Shown one piece after another: positions 37,900 to 47,728 of a DNA stretch of 50,642 nucleotides. The DNA lies in assembly GCA_012031975.1 (NCBI GenBank), contig JAAUSA010000008.1:1-50642 (forward strand), given 5' to 3'. Each line of letters begins with the position of its first letter. Within the stretch, counting starts at the first letter, position 1. The position numbers were made by a program, and so were the translations under genes. The notes under the pieces are model-generated. The model saw only the letters and a program-made list of their open reading frames with translations. It was not told the origin of the DNA and made no database searches. This DNA comes from Alkalinema sp. RU_4_3. GTDB taxonomy: Bacteria; Cyanobacteriota; Cyanobacteriia; Leptolyngbyales; Leptolyngbyaceae.

Positions 37900-37923
37900 A
37901 TGGGGCGGTTCGAACTGCCCCAT
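37900..37923 (+). terminator. 24-bp palindrome between ado and aar
   Basis: A nearly perfect palindrome (12 base pairs with one G-T wobble, arms atggggcggttc and gaactgccccat) followed by tcttactttt. It lies 91 bases after the ado stop and 42 bases before the aar ATG. It may attenuate read-through into aar, or serve as an operator. Confidence 0.5.
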
Positions 37924-37965
37924 TCTTACTTTTCAATGTTGCAATCCCTATATTCACTGCTGCCC

Positions 37966-38985
37966 ATGTTCGGTCTTATCGGTCATCCCACCAGTCTTGA
38001 ACACGCTCAGGCAACCGCCGATTTCCTGGGGTTTTCTGAGTATTCCAGTATGGATTTAGATTTTTGGTGCGGTGCACCACCGTTCATTGCCGATGAGATT
38101 AAGGTCACCAGTGTGACTGGGGACCAGATCGAAGGGCGCTATGTGGAATCCTGCTTCATCCCAGAAATGCTGGCCACGCGGCGCATGAAGGCCGCCACCC
38201 GCAAAATCCTTAACGCCATGGCCCACGCCCAAAAGCATGGTCTCAACATCACGGCCCTGGGGGGATTTTCGTCGATTATTTTTGAGAACTTTGAGCTGTC
38301 GCAGATCAAGCAGGTCCGCAACATGACCCTGGAGTTCGATCGCTTCACGACAGGCAATACCCACACGGCCTATATCATTGCCCGCCAAGTCGAGCAGGCT
38401 TCCAAGCAGTTGGGCATTGATTTGGGTAAGGCGACGATCGCCGTCTGCGGGGCCACTGGGGACATTGGCAGTGCGGTCTGTCGCTGGTTGAACAAGAAGC
38501 TGGATGTGGCGGAGATTTTGCTGGTGGCCCGTAATAAGGAGCGCCTGGAAGCTTTGCAGGCGGAGCTGGGTCGGGGCAAGATTATGGGCCTAGAGGAGGC
38601 GCTGCCCGAGGCGGATATTGTGGTCTGGGTGGCCAGTATGCCCCAGGGGGTGCAGATCGATGGCGATCGCCTCAAGAAGCCCTGCCTGATGATCGATGGG
38701 GGCTATCCGAAGAATATGGGCAATAAGATCCAGATGGATGGGGTCTATGTGCTCAATGGTGGGATTGTGGAGCATTCGCTGGATATTGACTGGCGGATTA
38801 TGGAGACGGTGGATATTCCCCATCGGCAGTTGTTTGCCTGTTTTGCGGAGTCGATGCTGTTGGAGTTTGAGAAGTGGTATGGGAGTTTTTCCTGGGGGCG
38901 GAACATGATCACCCTGGAGAAGATGGAGATGATCGGTGGGGCTTCGGTGAAACATGGGTTTAAGCCCTTGTTGCTGCCGCTTTAA
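37966..38985 (+). CDS. aar: Long-chain acyl-[acyl-carrier-protein] reductase
   Basis: 339 aa from the ATG at 37966 ([15 protein letters not shown]), the family start; the upstream open frame is not conserved. It has [37 protein letters not shown], the NADPH-binding Rossmann block [16 protein letters not shown], and the Cys in [14 protein letters not shown] proposed as the acyl-thioester site. It reduces acyl-ACP to fatty aldehyde, the substrate of Ado. It is followed by serA; accA, a frequent neighbour elsewhere, is not here. Confidence 0.96.
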   Translation: MFGLIGHPTSLEHAQATADFLGFSEYSSMDLDFWCGAPPFIADEIKVTSVTGDQIEGRYVESCFIPEMLATRRMKAATRKILNAMAHAQKHGLNITALGGFSSIIFENFELSQIKQVRNMTLEFDRFTTGNTHTAYIIARQVEQASKQLGIDLGKATIAVCGATGDIGSAVCRWLNKKLDVAEILLVARNKERLEALQAELGRGKIMGLEEALPEADIVVWVASMPQGVQIDGDRLKKPCLMIDGGYPKNMGNKIQMDGVYVLNGGIVEHSLDIDWRIMETVDIPHRQLFACFAESMLLEFEKWYGSFSWGRNMITLEKMEMIGGASVKHGFKPLLLPL

Positions 38986-39100
38986 GACATACAGTGATCT
39001 CAAATCCACCCCGCAAGAACCCGAACTTTTTTAGGGGGTTTGTGGGTGGTATGGTGTTTTGGCTTCAAAATCTTGGAATGTAGAGTTGGGATTGGTGGCT

Positions 39101-40681
39101 ATGTTGAAGGTACTTGTTTCTGATCCGATCGACCAAGCAGGAATTGATATTCTGTCCCAGGTTGCGACTGTTGATGTAAAGACAGATTTGACCCCCGAGC
39201 AATTGGTGGGAGCGATCGCCGACTACGATGCGCTGATGATTCGATCGGGTACCCGCGTCACCAGTGAGGTGATTGAGGCCAGCAAAAAACTGAAGATCAT
39301 TGGCCGGGCCGGGGTCGGTGTGGACAATGTGGATGTGCCAGCGGCGACCAGACGCGGGATTTTAGTAGTCAATTCCCCCGAGGGGAATACGATCGCCGCC
39401 GCCGAGCATACCCTGGCGATGATGATGGCGATGTCGCGCTATATCCCCGAGGCCAATCGCTCCATGAAGGAGGGTAAATGGGATCGCAAGAGTTTCACGG
39501 GGGTTGAGGTTTATAAAAAAACCTTGGGTATCGTGGGCCTCGGCAAGATCGGTGCCCATGTGGCCACCGTCGCCAAGGCCATGGGCATGAACCTGCTGGC
39601 CTTTGACCCGTTTATTTCCGCCGAGCGGGCCGAGCAGATTGGCTGTCAGTTGGTGGATATGGATGCCCTGCTGCGGGAGTCGGACTACATCACGCTGCAT
39701 ATTCCCAAGACGCCAGAGACGACGAATCTGATTAATGAAGAATCGATCGCCAAGATGAAGCCCACGGCCCGGATCATCAACTGTGCCCGAGGCGGGGTGA
39801 TCAACGAGGAAGCCCTGGCCAAGGCCCTGGCCGAAGGTCGGATTGGCGGGGCGGCATTGGATGTGTTTGACGCCGAACCCTTGGGGGAATCGCCTTTGCG
39901 GGGTTTGGGTAAGGAAATGGTGCTGACGCCTCACCTGGGGGCCTCTACGGAGGAAGCCCAGGAGAAGGTTGCCGTGGATGTGGCGGAGCAGATCCGCGAT
40001 GTTTTACTCGGCAAGTCGGCGCGATCGGCGGTGAATATTCCAGGGCTGCGATCGGACGTGATGGAAAAACTCAAGCCCTACCTGGACCTGGCGGAAACCC
40101 TGGGCAACCTGGTGGGTCAGCTAGCGGGGGGCCGGATCGAGTCCCTGACGATTACCCTACGGGGCGATTTGGCCACAAACCAGGGTCAGCCGATCATCAT
40201 CGCGGCCCTCAAGGGTCTGCTCTCCCATGCGTTGCAGGAGCGGGTCAACTATGTGAATGCGACGATCGAGGCCAAGGATCGCGGCATCCACATCACGGAA
40301 ATCCGCGATGAGACCAGCCCGGACTACTCTGGATCCCTACAGCTCTCGGCCAAGGGCACCCTCGGTGAGCATTCCGTGGCCGGGGCACTGCTAGGCAACC
40401 GGGAAATTCATATCACCAGCCTGGATGAGTTTCCGATCAATGTGCCGCCCTCGAAGCACATGCTATTCACCCGTCACCAGGACATGCCGGGCATCATCGG
40501 CAAGATTGGCTCCCTGCTCGGTGGATTCAACGTCAATATTGCAAGCATGCAGGTCGGTCGCAAGATCGTCCGGGGCGATGCGGTGATGGTGTTGAGCCTG
40601 GATGATCCACTGCCGGAAAAGATACTCGGTGAGATTAAGAAAGAAGGCGGCATTCGCGATGCCTACACGGTGACCCTGTAG
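39101..40681 (+). CDS. serA: D-3-phosphoglycerate dehydrogenase
   Basis: 526 aa from the ATG at 39101 (MLKVLVSDPIDQAGID). The catalytic and NAD domain contains GRAGVGVDNVDV, LGIVGLGKIGAHVA, NCARGGVINEEAL and the catalytic His in LTPHLGASTEEAQ. An allosteric substrate-binding domain and C-terminal ACT domain follow (MLFTRHQDMPGIIGKIGSLL, NVNIASMQVGR). This is the long form, typically regulated by serine. It makes 3-phosphohydroxypyruvate for serine synthesis. Confidence 0.95.
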   Translation: MLKVLVSDPIDQAGIDILSQVATVDVKTDLTPEQLVGAIADYDALMIRSGTRVTSEVIEASKKLKIIGRAGVGVDNVDVPAATRRGILVVNSPEGNTIAAAEHTLAMMMAMSRYIPEANRSMKEGKWDRKSFTGVEVYKKTLGIVGLGKIGAHVATVAKAMGMNLLAFDPFISAERAEQIGCQLVDMDALLRESDYITLHIPKTPETTNLINEESIAKMKPTARIINCARGGVINEEALAKALAEGRIGGAALDVFDAEPLGESPLRGLGKEMVLTPHLGASTEEAQEKVAVDVAEQIRDVLLGKSARSAVNIPGLRSDVMEKLKPYLDLAETLGNLVGQLAGGRIESLTITLRGDLATNQGQPIIIAALKGLLSHALQERVNYVNATIEAKDRGIHITEIRDETSPDYSGSLQLSAKGTLGEHSVAGALLGNREIHITSLDEFPINVPPSKHMLFTRHQDMPGIIGKIGSLLGGFNVNIASMQVGRKIVRGDAVMVLSLDDPLPEKILGEIKKEGGIRDAYTVTL

Positions 40682-40732
40682 TTTAGACGTAGTTTAGACA
40701 TCGGCGATCGCACAATTCAATAGGTCAGGCGA

Positions 40733-41623
40733 ATGGGGAAGAGCTGGTGGGAAATACAGGTGCAGTGCGCAGACTGCCTGGAAGAGTCCATGTTTTGGCG
40801 ACTGGAGACCTTTGGCTGCGAAGGGATGGTCAGCGAACGCAAGGGCAATACCCTGGCGGTGACGGCCTACTATCCCCAGATGGAGGCCCAGGTGCTGGAT
40901 CTGGCGGCTCTTGCCCTCTCGATTCGCCAGGATGCCCTCTGCATGGGCCAGGAGGCCCCGGTGGTCACCTGGGAGCTGATCGCTGAACAGGACTGGTCCA
41001 CGAGCTGGAAGGACAAGTGGGAAACCACTTCTATCGGCGATCGCTTCCTGATCCACCCCATTTGGCTACCGGAACCGGAGGCGGGCGATCGGGTCATCCT
41101 GCGTTTGGAGCCGGGTGTGGCCTTTGGCACCGGAGCCCATGCCACCACCCAGCTCTGCCTAGAAGCCCTGGAGATGCGACTCGGCGAGGATCCGGGATCG
41201 CAAACCATCGTGGATGTGGGCTGCGGCTCGGGCATCCTGTCCGTAGGTGCCTTACTCCTAGGCGCAAAACAGCTCTATGCGGTGGATAACGATCCGCTGG
41301 CGATCAAGGCAACGAAGGAAAATATTGAGCTGAATCATTTGGACCCAGCCCGGCTGATCGTTGACGAGGGCAGTGTAGAGACCTTAGTCAAGATGGTGCC
41401 GGAGCCCGTGGAGGGAATTGTCTGTAATATTTTGGCCCATGTGATCGTGGACCTGATTCCCCAGTGGGAGCCCATGGTCAAACCCACGACCTGGGGGATT
41501 TTGAGTGGCATTTTGCTGGACCAGGCCAAGCTGGTGGCGGAGGCCCTGGAGAAGCATGGGTGGTTTGTGGCGGCGCTTTGGAAGCGGGGGGATTGGGTTT
41601 GTTTGAATATTCGGAGAATGTAA
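40733..41623 (+). CDS. prmA: Ribosomal protein L11 methyltransferase
   Basis: 296 aa. The N-terminal PrmA substrate domain ([20 protein letters not shown]) is followed by a SAM-binding Rossmann fold ([19 protein letters not shown]) and the motif [14 protein letters not shown] (the N-I-L-A block of PrmA). [20 protein letters not shown] is the family signature. It trimethylates ribosomal protein L11. It is located 51 bases after serA, so co-transcribed. Confidence 0.94.
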   Translation: MGKSWWEIQVQCADCLEESMFWRLETFGCEGMVSERKGNTLAVTAYYPQMEAQVLDLAALALSIRQDALCMGQEAPVVTWELIAEQDWSTSWKDKWETTSIGDRFLIHPIWLPEPEAGDRVILRLEPGVAFGTGAHATTQLCLEALEMRLGEDPGSQTIVDVGCGSGILSVGALLLGAKQLYAVDNDPLAIKATKENIELNHLDPARLIVDEGSVETLVKMVPEPVEGIVCNILAHVIVDLIPQWEPMVKPTTWGILSGILLDQAKLVAEALEKHGWFVAALWKRGDWVCLNIRRM

Positions 41624-41630
41624 GAAGTGT

Positions 41631-41689
41631 GAAGTCGGAGCGCTGAACGCTGAAAATTTTTCTGACTTCAGCGTTCAGCGTTCGACTTC
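41631..41689 (+). terminator. Long hairpin after prmA
   Basis: The arms at 41631-41654 and 41667-41689 pair over about 22 bases with one bulge or mismatch (gaagtc outer end, cgctgaacgctgaa inner part, loop of about 12 T-rich bases). There is no U-run after the stem; instead the loop is T-rich. It probably stabilises the 3' end of the serA-prmA message or ends it in the other direction. Confidence 0.55.
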
Positions 41690-41792
41690 CGCCTTAGTTT
41701 TTCCCATCCCCCAACTAGCGAGTATCATGGGCTGAACAGTTGGGGCATCCCAATCAAATATTCAGACTTCATGGTGGCGGAGGGTTTTGCGG

Positions 41793-42950
41793 ATGTGGTT
41801 TTCTCCTGTGGTGCGATCGATCGCGCTGATTAGTTTATTGGCTGGGGCGGCCACCAAGGTGATGGCTGAGGACAATTCCCCCAAGCCGTCCCCCACGCCA
41901 ACTGCAACACCCTCAACGCCTGTGCCCTTCTATCCGCCCCAGGCTCCGCCACCCGCTGCACCGCCGCTACCGACGGAGCGCACGAACCAAGAGGCGGCTC
42001 CGGAAATTGACTATCGCGTCACAGCTTTGCAGCGGGACTACACTGGCAACCTTTGGGTCGGTGGCTGGCAAGGCTTGGCACAGATCGATCCAAACAATGG
42101 CCGCGTCATGAAGCGGGTGGTAGTCCCTGGCGGTCAGGTGACGGCCTTAGCCGAAGACAAGTCGCGGCGGATTTGGGTCGGCACCCAGGAAGGGCTGTGG
42201 CGCGTGGACAGCCGCACCAAGGAAATCACAGCGGCGAATTACACCCTGCCCTCGAACCGAATTCTTTCTTTGCTCGTTGATGCGCGGGGTTATTTGTGGG
42301 TGGGCACCGATCGCGGCCTCGCTCTAATCAGCCCCGACAAGGGTTTGCTCATGACCACGGTACAGAACTTACCTGGTGTGAGCGCCAACGCTCTGGCCTT
42401 AGATGCCAGACAGCAAAGGCTTTGGGTTGGCACCTTAGAAGGTGTGGTTCAAGTCGATACGGCCAACGGGATTGTCCGCTATCACATTAGCGATTTTCCC
42501 GGTGGGACTGTGCAGGCTTTGGCGATCGATCCAACAGGCAGACTCTGGGCTTCGACTCCCAGCGGCATGGTCACGGTGGATACGAAAAAACGCCAGATTA
42601 TTAGCACCGTGGAAACCTTGAAGGGCCGGAATATTCAGGGGTTTAAGCCCGATCGCGCGGGCAGTCTGTGGCTGGCGACCAGTGCGGGGCTATTGCGGTT
42701 CAATCCAGCGGATGGGGCATTGCTCGGTCAGGTGGCGGGGTTGCCGAGCGATCGGGTGTTGACGGTGGCACCGGATGCGGGGAACAAGCTGTGGGTCGGC
42801 ACGACGGAGGGGTTGGCTTGGGTGAGCTATAAGACCTTTAAGAGTCAGCCCATGATACGTTTGGGCCTGTGGTGGGGCGGTGATTCATGGTGGTTTCGAT
42901 CGCACAGTTCACTGAATACAAACGTCAAAACCGCAAGATCTCGGTGCTGA
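41793..42950 (+). CDS. Exported beta-propeller (two-component regulator propeller-like) protein, 3' end uncertain
   Basis: 385 aa from the ATG at 41793. Signal peptide ([17 protein letters not shown]), Pro/Thr-rich linker to about residue 70, then seven propeller units with the LWVG..GL motif ([96 protein letters not shown]). As read it runs 64 bases into panB with an unrelated tail. One extra G at the run 42863-42865 gives RLGPVVGR and a TGA at 42881-42883, 3 bases before the panB ATG, which is far more natural. Function unknown. Confidence 0.75.
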   Translation: MWFSPVVRSIALISLLAGAATKVMAEDNSPKPSPTPTATPSTPVPFYPPQAPPPAAPPLPTERTNQEAAPEIDYRVTALQRDYTGNLWVGGWQGLAQIDPNNGRVMKRVVVPGGQVTALAEDKSRRIWVGTQEGLWRVDSRTKEITAANYTLPSNRILSLLVDARGYLWVGTDRGLALISPDKGLLMTTVQNLPGVSANALALDARQQRLWVGTLEGVVQVDTANGIVRYHISDFPGGTVQALAIDPTGRLWASTPSGMVTVDTKKRQIISTVETLKGRNIQGFKPDRAGSLWLATSAGLLRFNPADGALLGQVAGLPSDRVLTVAPDAGNKLWVGTTEGLAWVSYKTFKSQPMIRLGLWWGGDSWWFRSHSSLNTNVKTARSRC

Positions 42951-43663
42951 CGGCCTGGGATGCGGTGTTTGCTGCCATCCTTGATGAGGCGGGTGTGGAT
43001 CTGATTCTGGTGGGGGATTCCCTGGCCATGGTGGCCCTGGGGCATCCGACGACTTTGCCGATCGATCTAGGTGACATGATTCACCATGCCCAGGCGGTGA
43101 CGCGGGTGGTGAAAAAAACGCCTGTGGTGGTCGATCTGCCGTTTATGGCCTACCAATTGGGTTGGCAGCAGGCGTTAGAATCCTCGGGCCGAGTCCTGAA
43201 GGAAACCAATGCCCAAGCGGTGAAACTTGAAGGCGGCTATCCCGAAATGGCGGAGACCATTCGGCGGATTGTTCAGGCGGGGATTCCGGTCATGGGCCAC
43301 GTTGGCCTGACGCCGCAGTCGGTGCAGCAGTTGGGGTTTAAGCAGCAGGGCAAGTCGGAACAAGAGGCCGATCGCATCCTCCAGGAAGCGGTGGCGATCG
43401 AAACAGCGGGGGCCTTTGCCATAGTACTCGAACATATTCCGGGGCCGTTGGCAGCGAGAATTACGGAAAAGCTGTCGATTCCGACCATAGGCATTGGGGC
43501 GGGCCGGGATTGTGATGGCCAGGTGCTCGTGACCACGGACCTTCTGGGGTTGGGGTCTTGGAAACCACCGTTTGCCAAAGCCTATGTGGATCTGCGCCTC
43601 CAGGTCAAACAGGCGGTTCAAGCTTTTGGAGAAGAAATTAGGGATGGGTCGTTTCCGGGATAA
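42887..43663 (+). CDS. panB: 3-methyl-2-oxobutanoate hydroxymethyltransferase
   Basis: 258 aa. The TIM-barrel enzyme makes ketopantoate for pantothenate and CoA. Motifs are MLTAWD-type [78 protein letters not shown] and [15 protein letters not shown]. The ATG at 42887 fits the family start. The stop overlaps the cofH start (TAATG). Confidence 0.95.
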   Translation: MVVSIAQFTEYKRQNRKISVLTAWDAVFAAILDEAGVDLILVGDSLAMVALGHPTTLPIDLGDMIHHAQAVTRVVKKTPVVVDLPFMAYQLGWQQALESSGRVLKETNAQAVKLEGGYPEMAETIRRIVQAGIPVMGHVGLTPQSVQQLGFKQQGKSEQEADRILQEAVAIETAGAFAIVLEHIPGPLAARITEKLSIPTIGIGAGRDCDGQVLVTTDLLGLGSWKPPFAKAYVDLRLQVKQAVQAFGEEIRDGSFPG

Positions 43664-44835
43664 TGGAGGCGGCGAAAAAAGAAGGTTCCCTAATGGTTGT
43701 TGACAACGAAACATCGGTGCAGCGGATTCTCGATCGCGCCCTCAATCATCAAGACCTCACCCCCGCAGAAGGTCTGACCCTCCTGACCACCACTGATCCA
43801 AACGCCATCGAAGCGATCCGCGCTACAGCCGACCAACTCCGCAAAGCCCAATCCGGCGACACCGTCAGCTACATCATCAACCGCAACGTCAACTACACCA
43901 ACATCTGCGAACAGCACTGCAGCTTCTGCGCCTTCCGCCGTGACGAAGGAGAGGAAGGGGCCTACTGGTTGGAGTGGGGAGCGATCGCCCACAAGGCCCA
44001 GGAAGCCGAGGCCCTCGGTGCTACGGAAATCTGCATGCAGGGTGGTTTGAACCCAGCGGCGAAGGAGAATGGCAGCTCCCTTGGGCATTATTTGAAACTC
44101 CTCGAAACCGTCCGTGAAGCCGCCCCAAGTCTGCATATCCATGCCTTCTCACCCCAGGAAGTGGAGTTTATCGCCCGCCAGGATGGATTGTCGTTCAAAA
44201 CGACGATCGAATCCCTCAGAGATGCGGGGGTTGGTTCCCTACCAGGCACAGCGGCGGAGGTCTTGGACGATCGCATTCGCCAGATCATCTGCCCTGAAAA
44301 AATCAACTCAGCGACCTGGTGTGAAATCGTCACCACGGCCCACGCCTGCGGCCTGCCCACCACCAGCACCATGCTCTGCGGCCATATCGAAACCCCGGCC
44401 CAGCAGATCGCCCACCTCGATCAGCTCCGACAGATCCAACAGCAGGCCGTACAAAACGACCATTCCGGCATCAGCGAATTCATCCTCCTGCCCTTCGTCG
44501 GCCAAGAGGCCCCCAAACCCATGCGCAAACGGGTGGGCCGCGATCAGCCTGTGCTGGAAACTACCCTTCACCTGACCGCCGTCTCCCGCATCTACCTCGG
44601 CAACTGGATTACCAATCACCAGCCCAGTTGGGTCAAGCTGGGTCTCGACGGTGCCACGGAAGCCCTGCGCTGGGGCTGCAACGACATCGGTGGCACCCTG
44701 ATGGAGGAACATATTACGAGTATGGCGGGGGCGATCGGCGGCACGGGCAAAACCGTGGTGGAATTGCAGCGGGCGATTGAGGGGATCGATCGGCCCTATC
44801 GGGAACGGACAACACTCTATGGCAACCCCAATTAA
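43663..44835 (+). CDS. cofH: 7,8-didemethyl-8-hydroxy-5-deazariboflavin synthase subunit CofH
   Basis: 390 aa from the ATG at 43663, which overlaps the panB stop; an ATG at 43693 (MVVDNETSV) is a more conservative choice. It is a radical-SAM enzyme with the cluster motif [12 protein letters not shown], followed by [25 protein letters not shown], and ITSMAGA near the end. It acts with CofG to make FO, the deazaflavin chromophore used by cyanobacterial DNA photolyase. cofG is not in this window. Confidence 0.94.
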   Translation: MEAAKKEGSLMVVDNETSVQRILDRALNHQDLTPAEGLTLLTTTDPNAIEAIRATADQLRKAQSGDTVSYIINRNVNYTNICEQHCSFCAFRRDEGEEGAYWLEWGAIAHKAQEAEALGATEICMQGGLNPAAKENGSSLGHYLKLLETVREAAPSLHIHAFSPQEVEFIARQDGLSFKTTIESLRDAGVGSLPGTAAEVLDDRIRQIICPEKINSATWCEIVTTAHACGLPTTSTMLCGHIETPAQQIAHLDQLRQIQQQAVQNDHSGISEFILLPFVGQEAPKPMRKRVGRDQPVLETTLHLTAVSRIYLGNWITNHQPSWVKLGLDGATEALRWGCNDIGGTLMEEHITSMAGAIGGTGKTVVELQRAIEGIDRPYRERTTLYGNPN

Positions 44836-44903
44836 ACCCACGCATCCCAAGCGATTTCTGTTAAATTGACAGTCGGCTCCCTAACGCGCGTCAACCATCC
44901 CCC

Positions 44904-46682
44904 ATGCAAGCCCTCAAGCCCCTACCGAGCAAAGCCAAACAACTCCTCACCCAATATCCCCTCCTCGCACCGATCACAGGCAGCTTGCTGTTGGTCGCCG
45001 GGGGCGCGGGTATCTTTTGGCTACTCACCCGGAGCACCTTCACACCGGGCACCATGCCCACGGGCGCCAATATCGTCCCCCAGGACGCCCTACTCGTACT
45101 CACCGTCAGCACCGAACCCGACCAATGGCGGACCCTGCGTCGCTTCGGCTCCCCCACCAGCCAACAGGCCTTCGACCAAACCCTCGCAGGACTTCGAGAG
45201 CAGATCTTCACCAGCAACGGCCTCGACTACGAAACCGACATCCAACCCTGGATCGGCAGCGAAATCACCATCGCCCAGCTCTCCCCCCAGTCCGAACTCG
45301 CCCCCCCCGAAGGATCAATACCCAACGCCATCAGCCCCCAGCCCATGGTCGCCGTCCTACCAATACGCGATCCCCTCAAGGCCAAAAGCACCTTCGACCA
45401 GCCCCGCGAACTGCCCGGCCGCAAATGGTCCGAACGCAAATACAAGGACATTCAAATCCGCGAAGCCCAGGTCCAGGATCTTTCCAAACCCCTGACTGCA
45501 CTTCAGGTCGCTGTTCTGAACAACAACCTACTCGTGATCGCCAACAGCAGCCGATCGATCGAGCAGGCCATCGACACCTTCCGCGACAGCAAAAAATCCC
45601 TCGCCGCCACCCCCGGCTACAGCCAAGCCCTGGGCCAGGTTCAGACAGAACGGCCCTTCTTCAGCCTCTACCGCAACATCCCCGCCAGCATCACCAGCGC
45701 TAGCGTCAACCTGGATCAAAAACTCAGCGCCGCTAACCAAGATTGGGTCAAGCAAAGCCAGGGCTGGACCACGGTCGCCACCCTCGAATCCAACGGCATC
45801 ACCCTGCGCAACATCGCCTGGCTAAAACCCGACAGCAAACGCAAATTTGCGGTTAAAAACACCGCGAAAATCCTGCCCGATCGCCTGCCCGCCGAAACGA
45901 TCGCCATGTTCTCCGGCAGCGACTTCCAGCAATTCTGGGCCGACTATCGCCAGGACTACTTCACCTATCCGATCCAGCCGATCAACCCGGAGATCTTCTC
46001 CGAAGGCATCGAAAAATCCATCGGCATGAGTTGGGAAAAGGACTTCCTTCCCTGGATGAAGGGGGAATTTGCCCTAGGACTGGTGCCCTCCCCGGACCAA
46101 CAGTCCCTGAGTGTCCTGCTGATGGCCCAGACAAGCAATCGCCGCGCCGCTGAGGCTGTCCTGAAAAAACTCGATGGGGCGATGCTCGAACGCAAAAAAA
46201 ATAAGGTCGAAGCCGAAAAACTCGAAGGCCTCGCCGTCACCAGCTGGAGCGATCCGGCCACCGGAGCCAAAACCACCCACGGCTGGCTCAACGACAACGT
46301 CGTATTTCTCTTACTCGGTCCTTCGATCGCCAAAACATTCATCCCCTCTCCCCCCTCCCCCCTCGGCCAGCAGCGCCCCCTTCAAGCAGGCTCCACCAAT
46401 CGCCCCGAAACCCCCGTCAACGGCCACTTCTACACCAACTTCGAGCGCACCTTCAGCTACCCCAAACTGCCTGCGGCCCTGCAATGGCTCGAACCCTACC
46501 GCCCTTGGCTCGACGGTATCCAATCTGTTGGCCTTACCGCCGTCAATCAAACCGATCGCAGCAGCAGCTTCGACATCCGCGCCATCCTCAAGCGCGGCCA
46601 GGAACCCGGACCACTGCCTAGCTTTAGTCCCAGCCCAAAACCCAGCCCAAAACCCAGCCCAAAACCCAGTGCAAAACCCTAA
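44904..46682 (+). CDS. DUF3352 domain protein
   Basis: 592 aa. One N-terminal membrane helix (LLAPITGSLLLVAGGAGIFWLL) anchors a large extracytoplasmic domain matching the cyanobacterial DUF3352 family (NIVPQDALLVLTVSTEPDQW, FFSLYRNIPASITS, MFSGSDFQQFWADYRQDYF, LPWMKGEFALGLVP). The C-terminus is a tandem KPSPKPSP repeat. The function is unknown; the family is widespread in cyanobacteria. The next gene starts 4 bases after the stop codon. Confidence 0.85.
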   Translation: MQALKPLPSKAKQLLTQYPLLAPITGSLLLVAGGAGIFWLLTRSTFTPGTMPTGANIVPQDALLVLTVSTEPDQWRTLRRFGSPTSQQAFDQTLAGLREQIFTSNGLDYETDIQPWIGSEITIAQLSPQSELAPPEGSIPNAISPQPMVAVLPIRDPLKAKSTFDQPRELPGRKWSERKYKDIQIREAQVQDLSKPLTALQVAVLNNNLLVIANSSRSIEQAIDTFRDSKKSLAATPGYSQALGQVQTERPFFSLYRNIPASITSASVNLDQKLSAANQDWVKQSQGWTTVATLESNGITLRNIAWLKPDSKRKFAVKNTAKILPDRLPAETIAMFSGSDFQQFWADYRQDYFTYPIQPINPEIFSEGIEKSIGMSWEKDFLPWMKGEFALGLVPSPDQQSLSVLLMAQTSNRRAAEAVLKKLDGAMLERKKNKVEAEKLEGLAVTSWSDPATGAKTTHGWLNDNVVFLLLGPSIAKTFIPSPPSPLGQQRPLQAGSTNRPETPVNGHFYTNFERTFSYPKLPAALQWLEPYRPWLDGIQSVGLTAVNQTDRSSSFDIRAILKRGQEPGPLPSFSPSPKPSPKPSPKPSAKP

Positions 46683-46686
46683 TGCC

Positions 46687-47049
46687 ATGAACGATCGCAT
46701 TCAACTTTCAGACATTCGTTGCTACGGCTACGTAGGCTTTCTGCCAGAAGAGCAGGTCCTGGGGCAGTGGTTTATTGTCGATCTGGGGATTGAAGTGGAT
46801 TTGGCGGCGGCCGGGCAGTCCGATGACCTGGGGGATACCCTGGACTATCGGGCGGTAATCGATCGCACCAAAACCCTCGTCAAGACAGCGAAGTTTGCCC
46901 TCGTTGAGCGGCTGGCCCAGGCGATCGCCGACGAGATTTTGGGGTTTTCGCAGGTACAGCGGGTGAATGTGCGGCTGCATAAGCCCTCGGCCCCGATTCC
47001 AGAGTTTGGCGGGGGGATTACGATCGACATTACGCGCGCTAGGACCTAG
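46687..47049 (+). CDS. folB: Dihydroneopterin aldolase
   Basis: 120 aa from the ATG at 46687 (MNDRIQLSDIRCYGYVGF), 4 bases after the DUF3352 stop. FolB signatures are the active-site Glu in GFLPEEQVLGQWF, the acidic region DDLGDTLDYRAVID, and KTAKFALVERLAQAIADEIL. It makes 6-hydroxymethyl-dihydropterin in folate synthesis. The open frame continues far upstream within DUF3352 in another frame, but only this part is conserved. Confidence 0.93.
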   Translation: MNDRIQLSDIRCYGYVGFLPEEQVLGQWFIVDLGIEVDLAAAGQSDDLGDTLDYRAVIDRTKTLVKTAKFALVERLAQAIADEILGFSQVQRVNVRLHKPSAPIPEFGGGITIDITRART

Positions 47050-47092
47050 GCTGGTAGTAGGCTTTTTCTAAAACATTTTTGTTAAAAACCCC

Positions 47093-47611
47093 ATGAAATA
47101 TCTGGTTGCTGTACTAAAAGATCGCAATGCGGCAGAGGTTGCCTATACAAAGCTGGAGACCCAGGGGTTGGCATTGCAGGATATTGGCATTGTGGGGCGG
47201 GGGTTTCGATCGATCGAGGACTATACGATTTTGGACCCGAGCGAGAACGCCCGACGGCAGTCCCGGATGATGGCCCTATGGCTGACCCCCTTTGGTTTTG
47301 GAGGCGGGATTGTATTCACTTTGATGACCCAGCTAGACACCTTCGCCTGGGCAGGCCCAACGGGTAACTATTTAGTAGGCGGTTTGGCCGGAGCGATGTC
47401 CGGGTTAATGGGCAGTGTCGTCGCCGGAGGCGGAACAAGTTTGTTATTTGGGGGCAAAGAAGGGATGCCCCTCAGGGAGCACTTGAAACTGGGGCGGTAT
47501 TTAGTCGTGGCGCGAGGCAGCGAAGGAACCTTGAGGAAAGCCATTCCAGTCCTAGAAGGCACCATAGATTTAGAGACATTAAAAAGTTTCGCCGACGAAG
47601 CCGATGATTAA
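47093..47611 (+). CDS. Membrane protein with GspA/YflT-like N-terminus and glycine-rich helices
   Basis: 172 aa. Residues 1-60 resemble the general stress protein 17M/YflT-type fold (YLVAVLKDRNAAEVAYTKLE, GLALQDIGIVGRGF). Two Gly-rich hydrophobic segments follow (FGFGGGIVFTLMTQL, LVGGLAGAMSGLMGSVVAGGG), then a conserved LKLGRYLVVARGSEGTLRKA. It is probably membrane-associated, of unknown function, possibly in stress response. Confidence 0.75.
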   Translation: MKYLVAVLKDRNAAEVAYTKLETQGLALQDIGIVGRGFRSIEDYTILDPSENARRQSRMMALWLTPFGFGGGIVFTLMTQLDTFAWAGPTGNYLVGGLAGAMSGLMGSVVAGGGTSLLFGGKEGMPLREHLKLGRYLVVARGSEGTLRKAIPVLEGTIDLETLKSFADEADD

Positions 47612-47626
47612 TTTTTAGGTCAAACC

Positions 47627-47653
47627 TCTGGTAGGGGCGCGTTTCCCGCGCCC
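47627..47653 (+). repeat. 27-bp dispersed repeat, third copy
   Basis: It matches 32495-32521 except for one base (gtttccc in place of gtatccc). As there, it begins about 15 bases after a plus-strand stop codon and is followed by a bidirectional terminator. Only the left arm is present here. Confidence 0.82.
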
Positions 47654-47671
47654 TTAACCCCCGCGATCACC

Positions 47672-47711
47672 GAAAAACCGCCAAACCCCCAAAAGGATTC
47701 AGCGGTTTTTC
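47672..47711. terminator. Bidirectional terminator between 47611 gene and ndhB
   Basis: A perfect 10-bp stem, gaaaaaccgc (47672-47681) with gcggtttttc (47702-47711), and a 20-base loop. The A-run and T-run on both sides let it end both convergent transcripts. Confidence 0.75.
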
Positions 47712-47728
47712 AGCATTTAAACCCAAAC

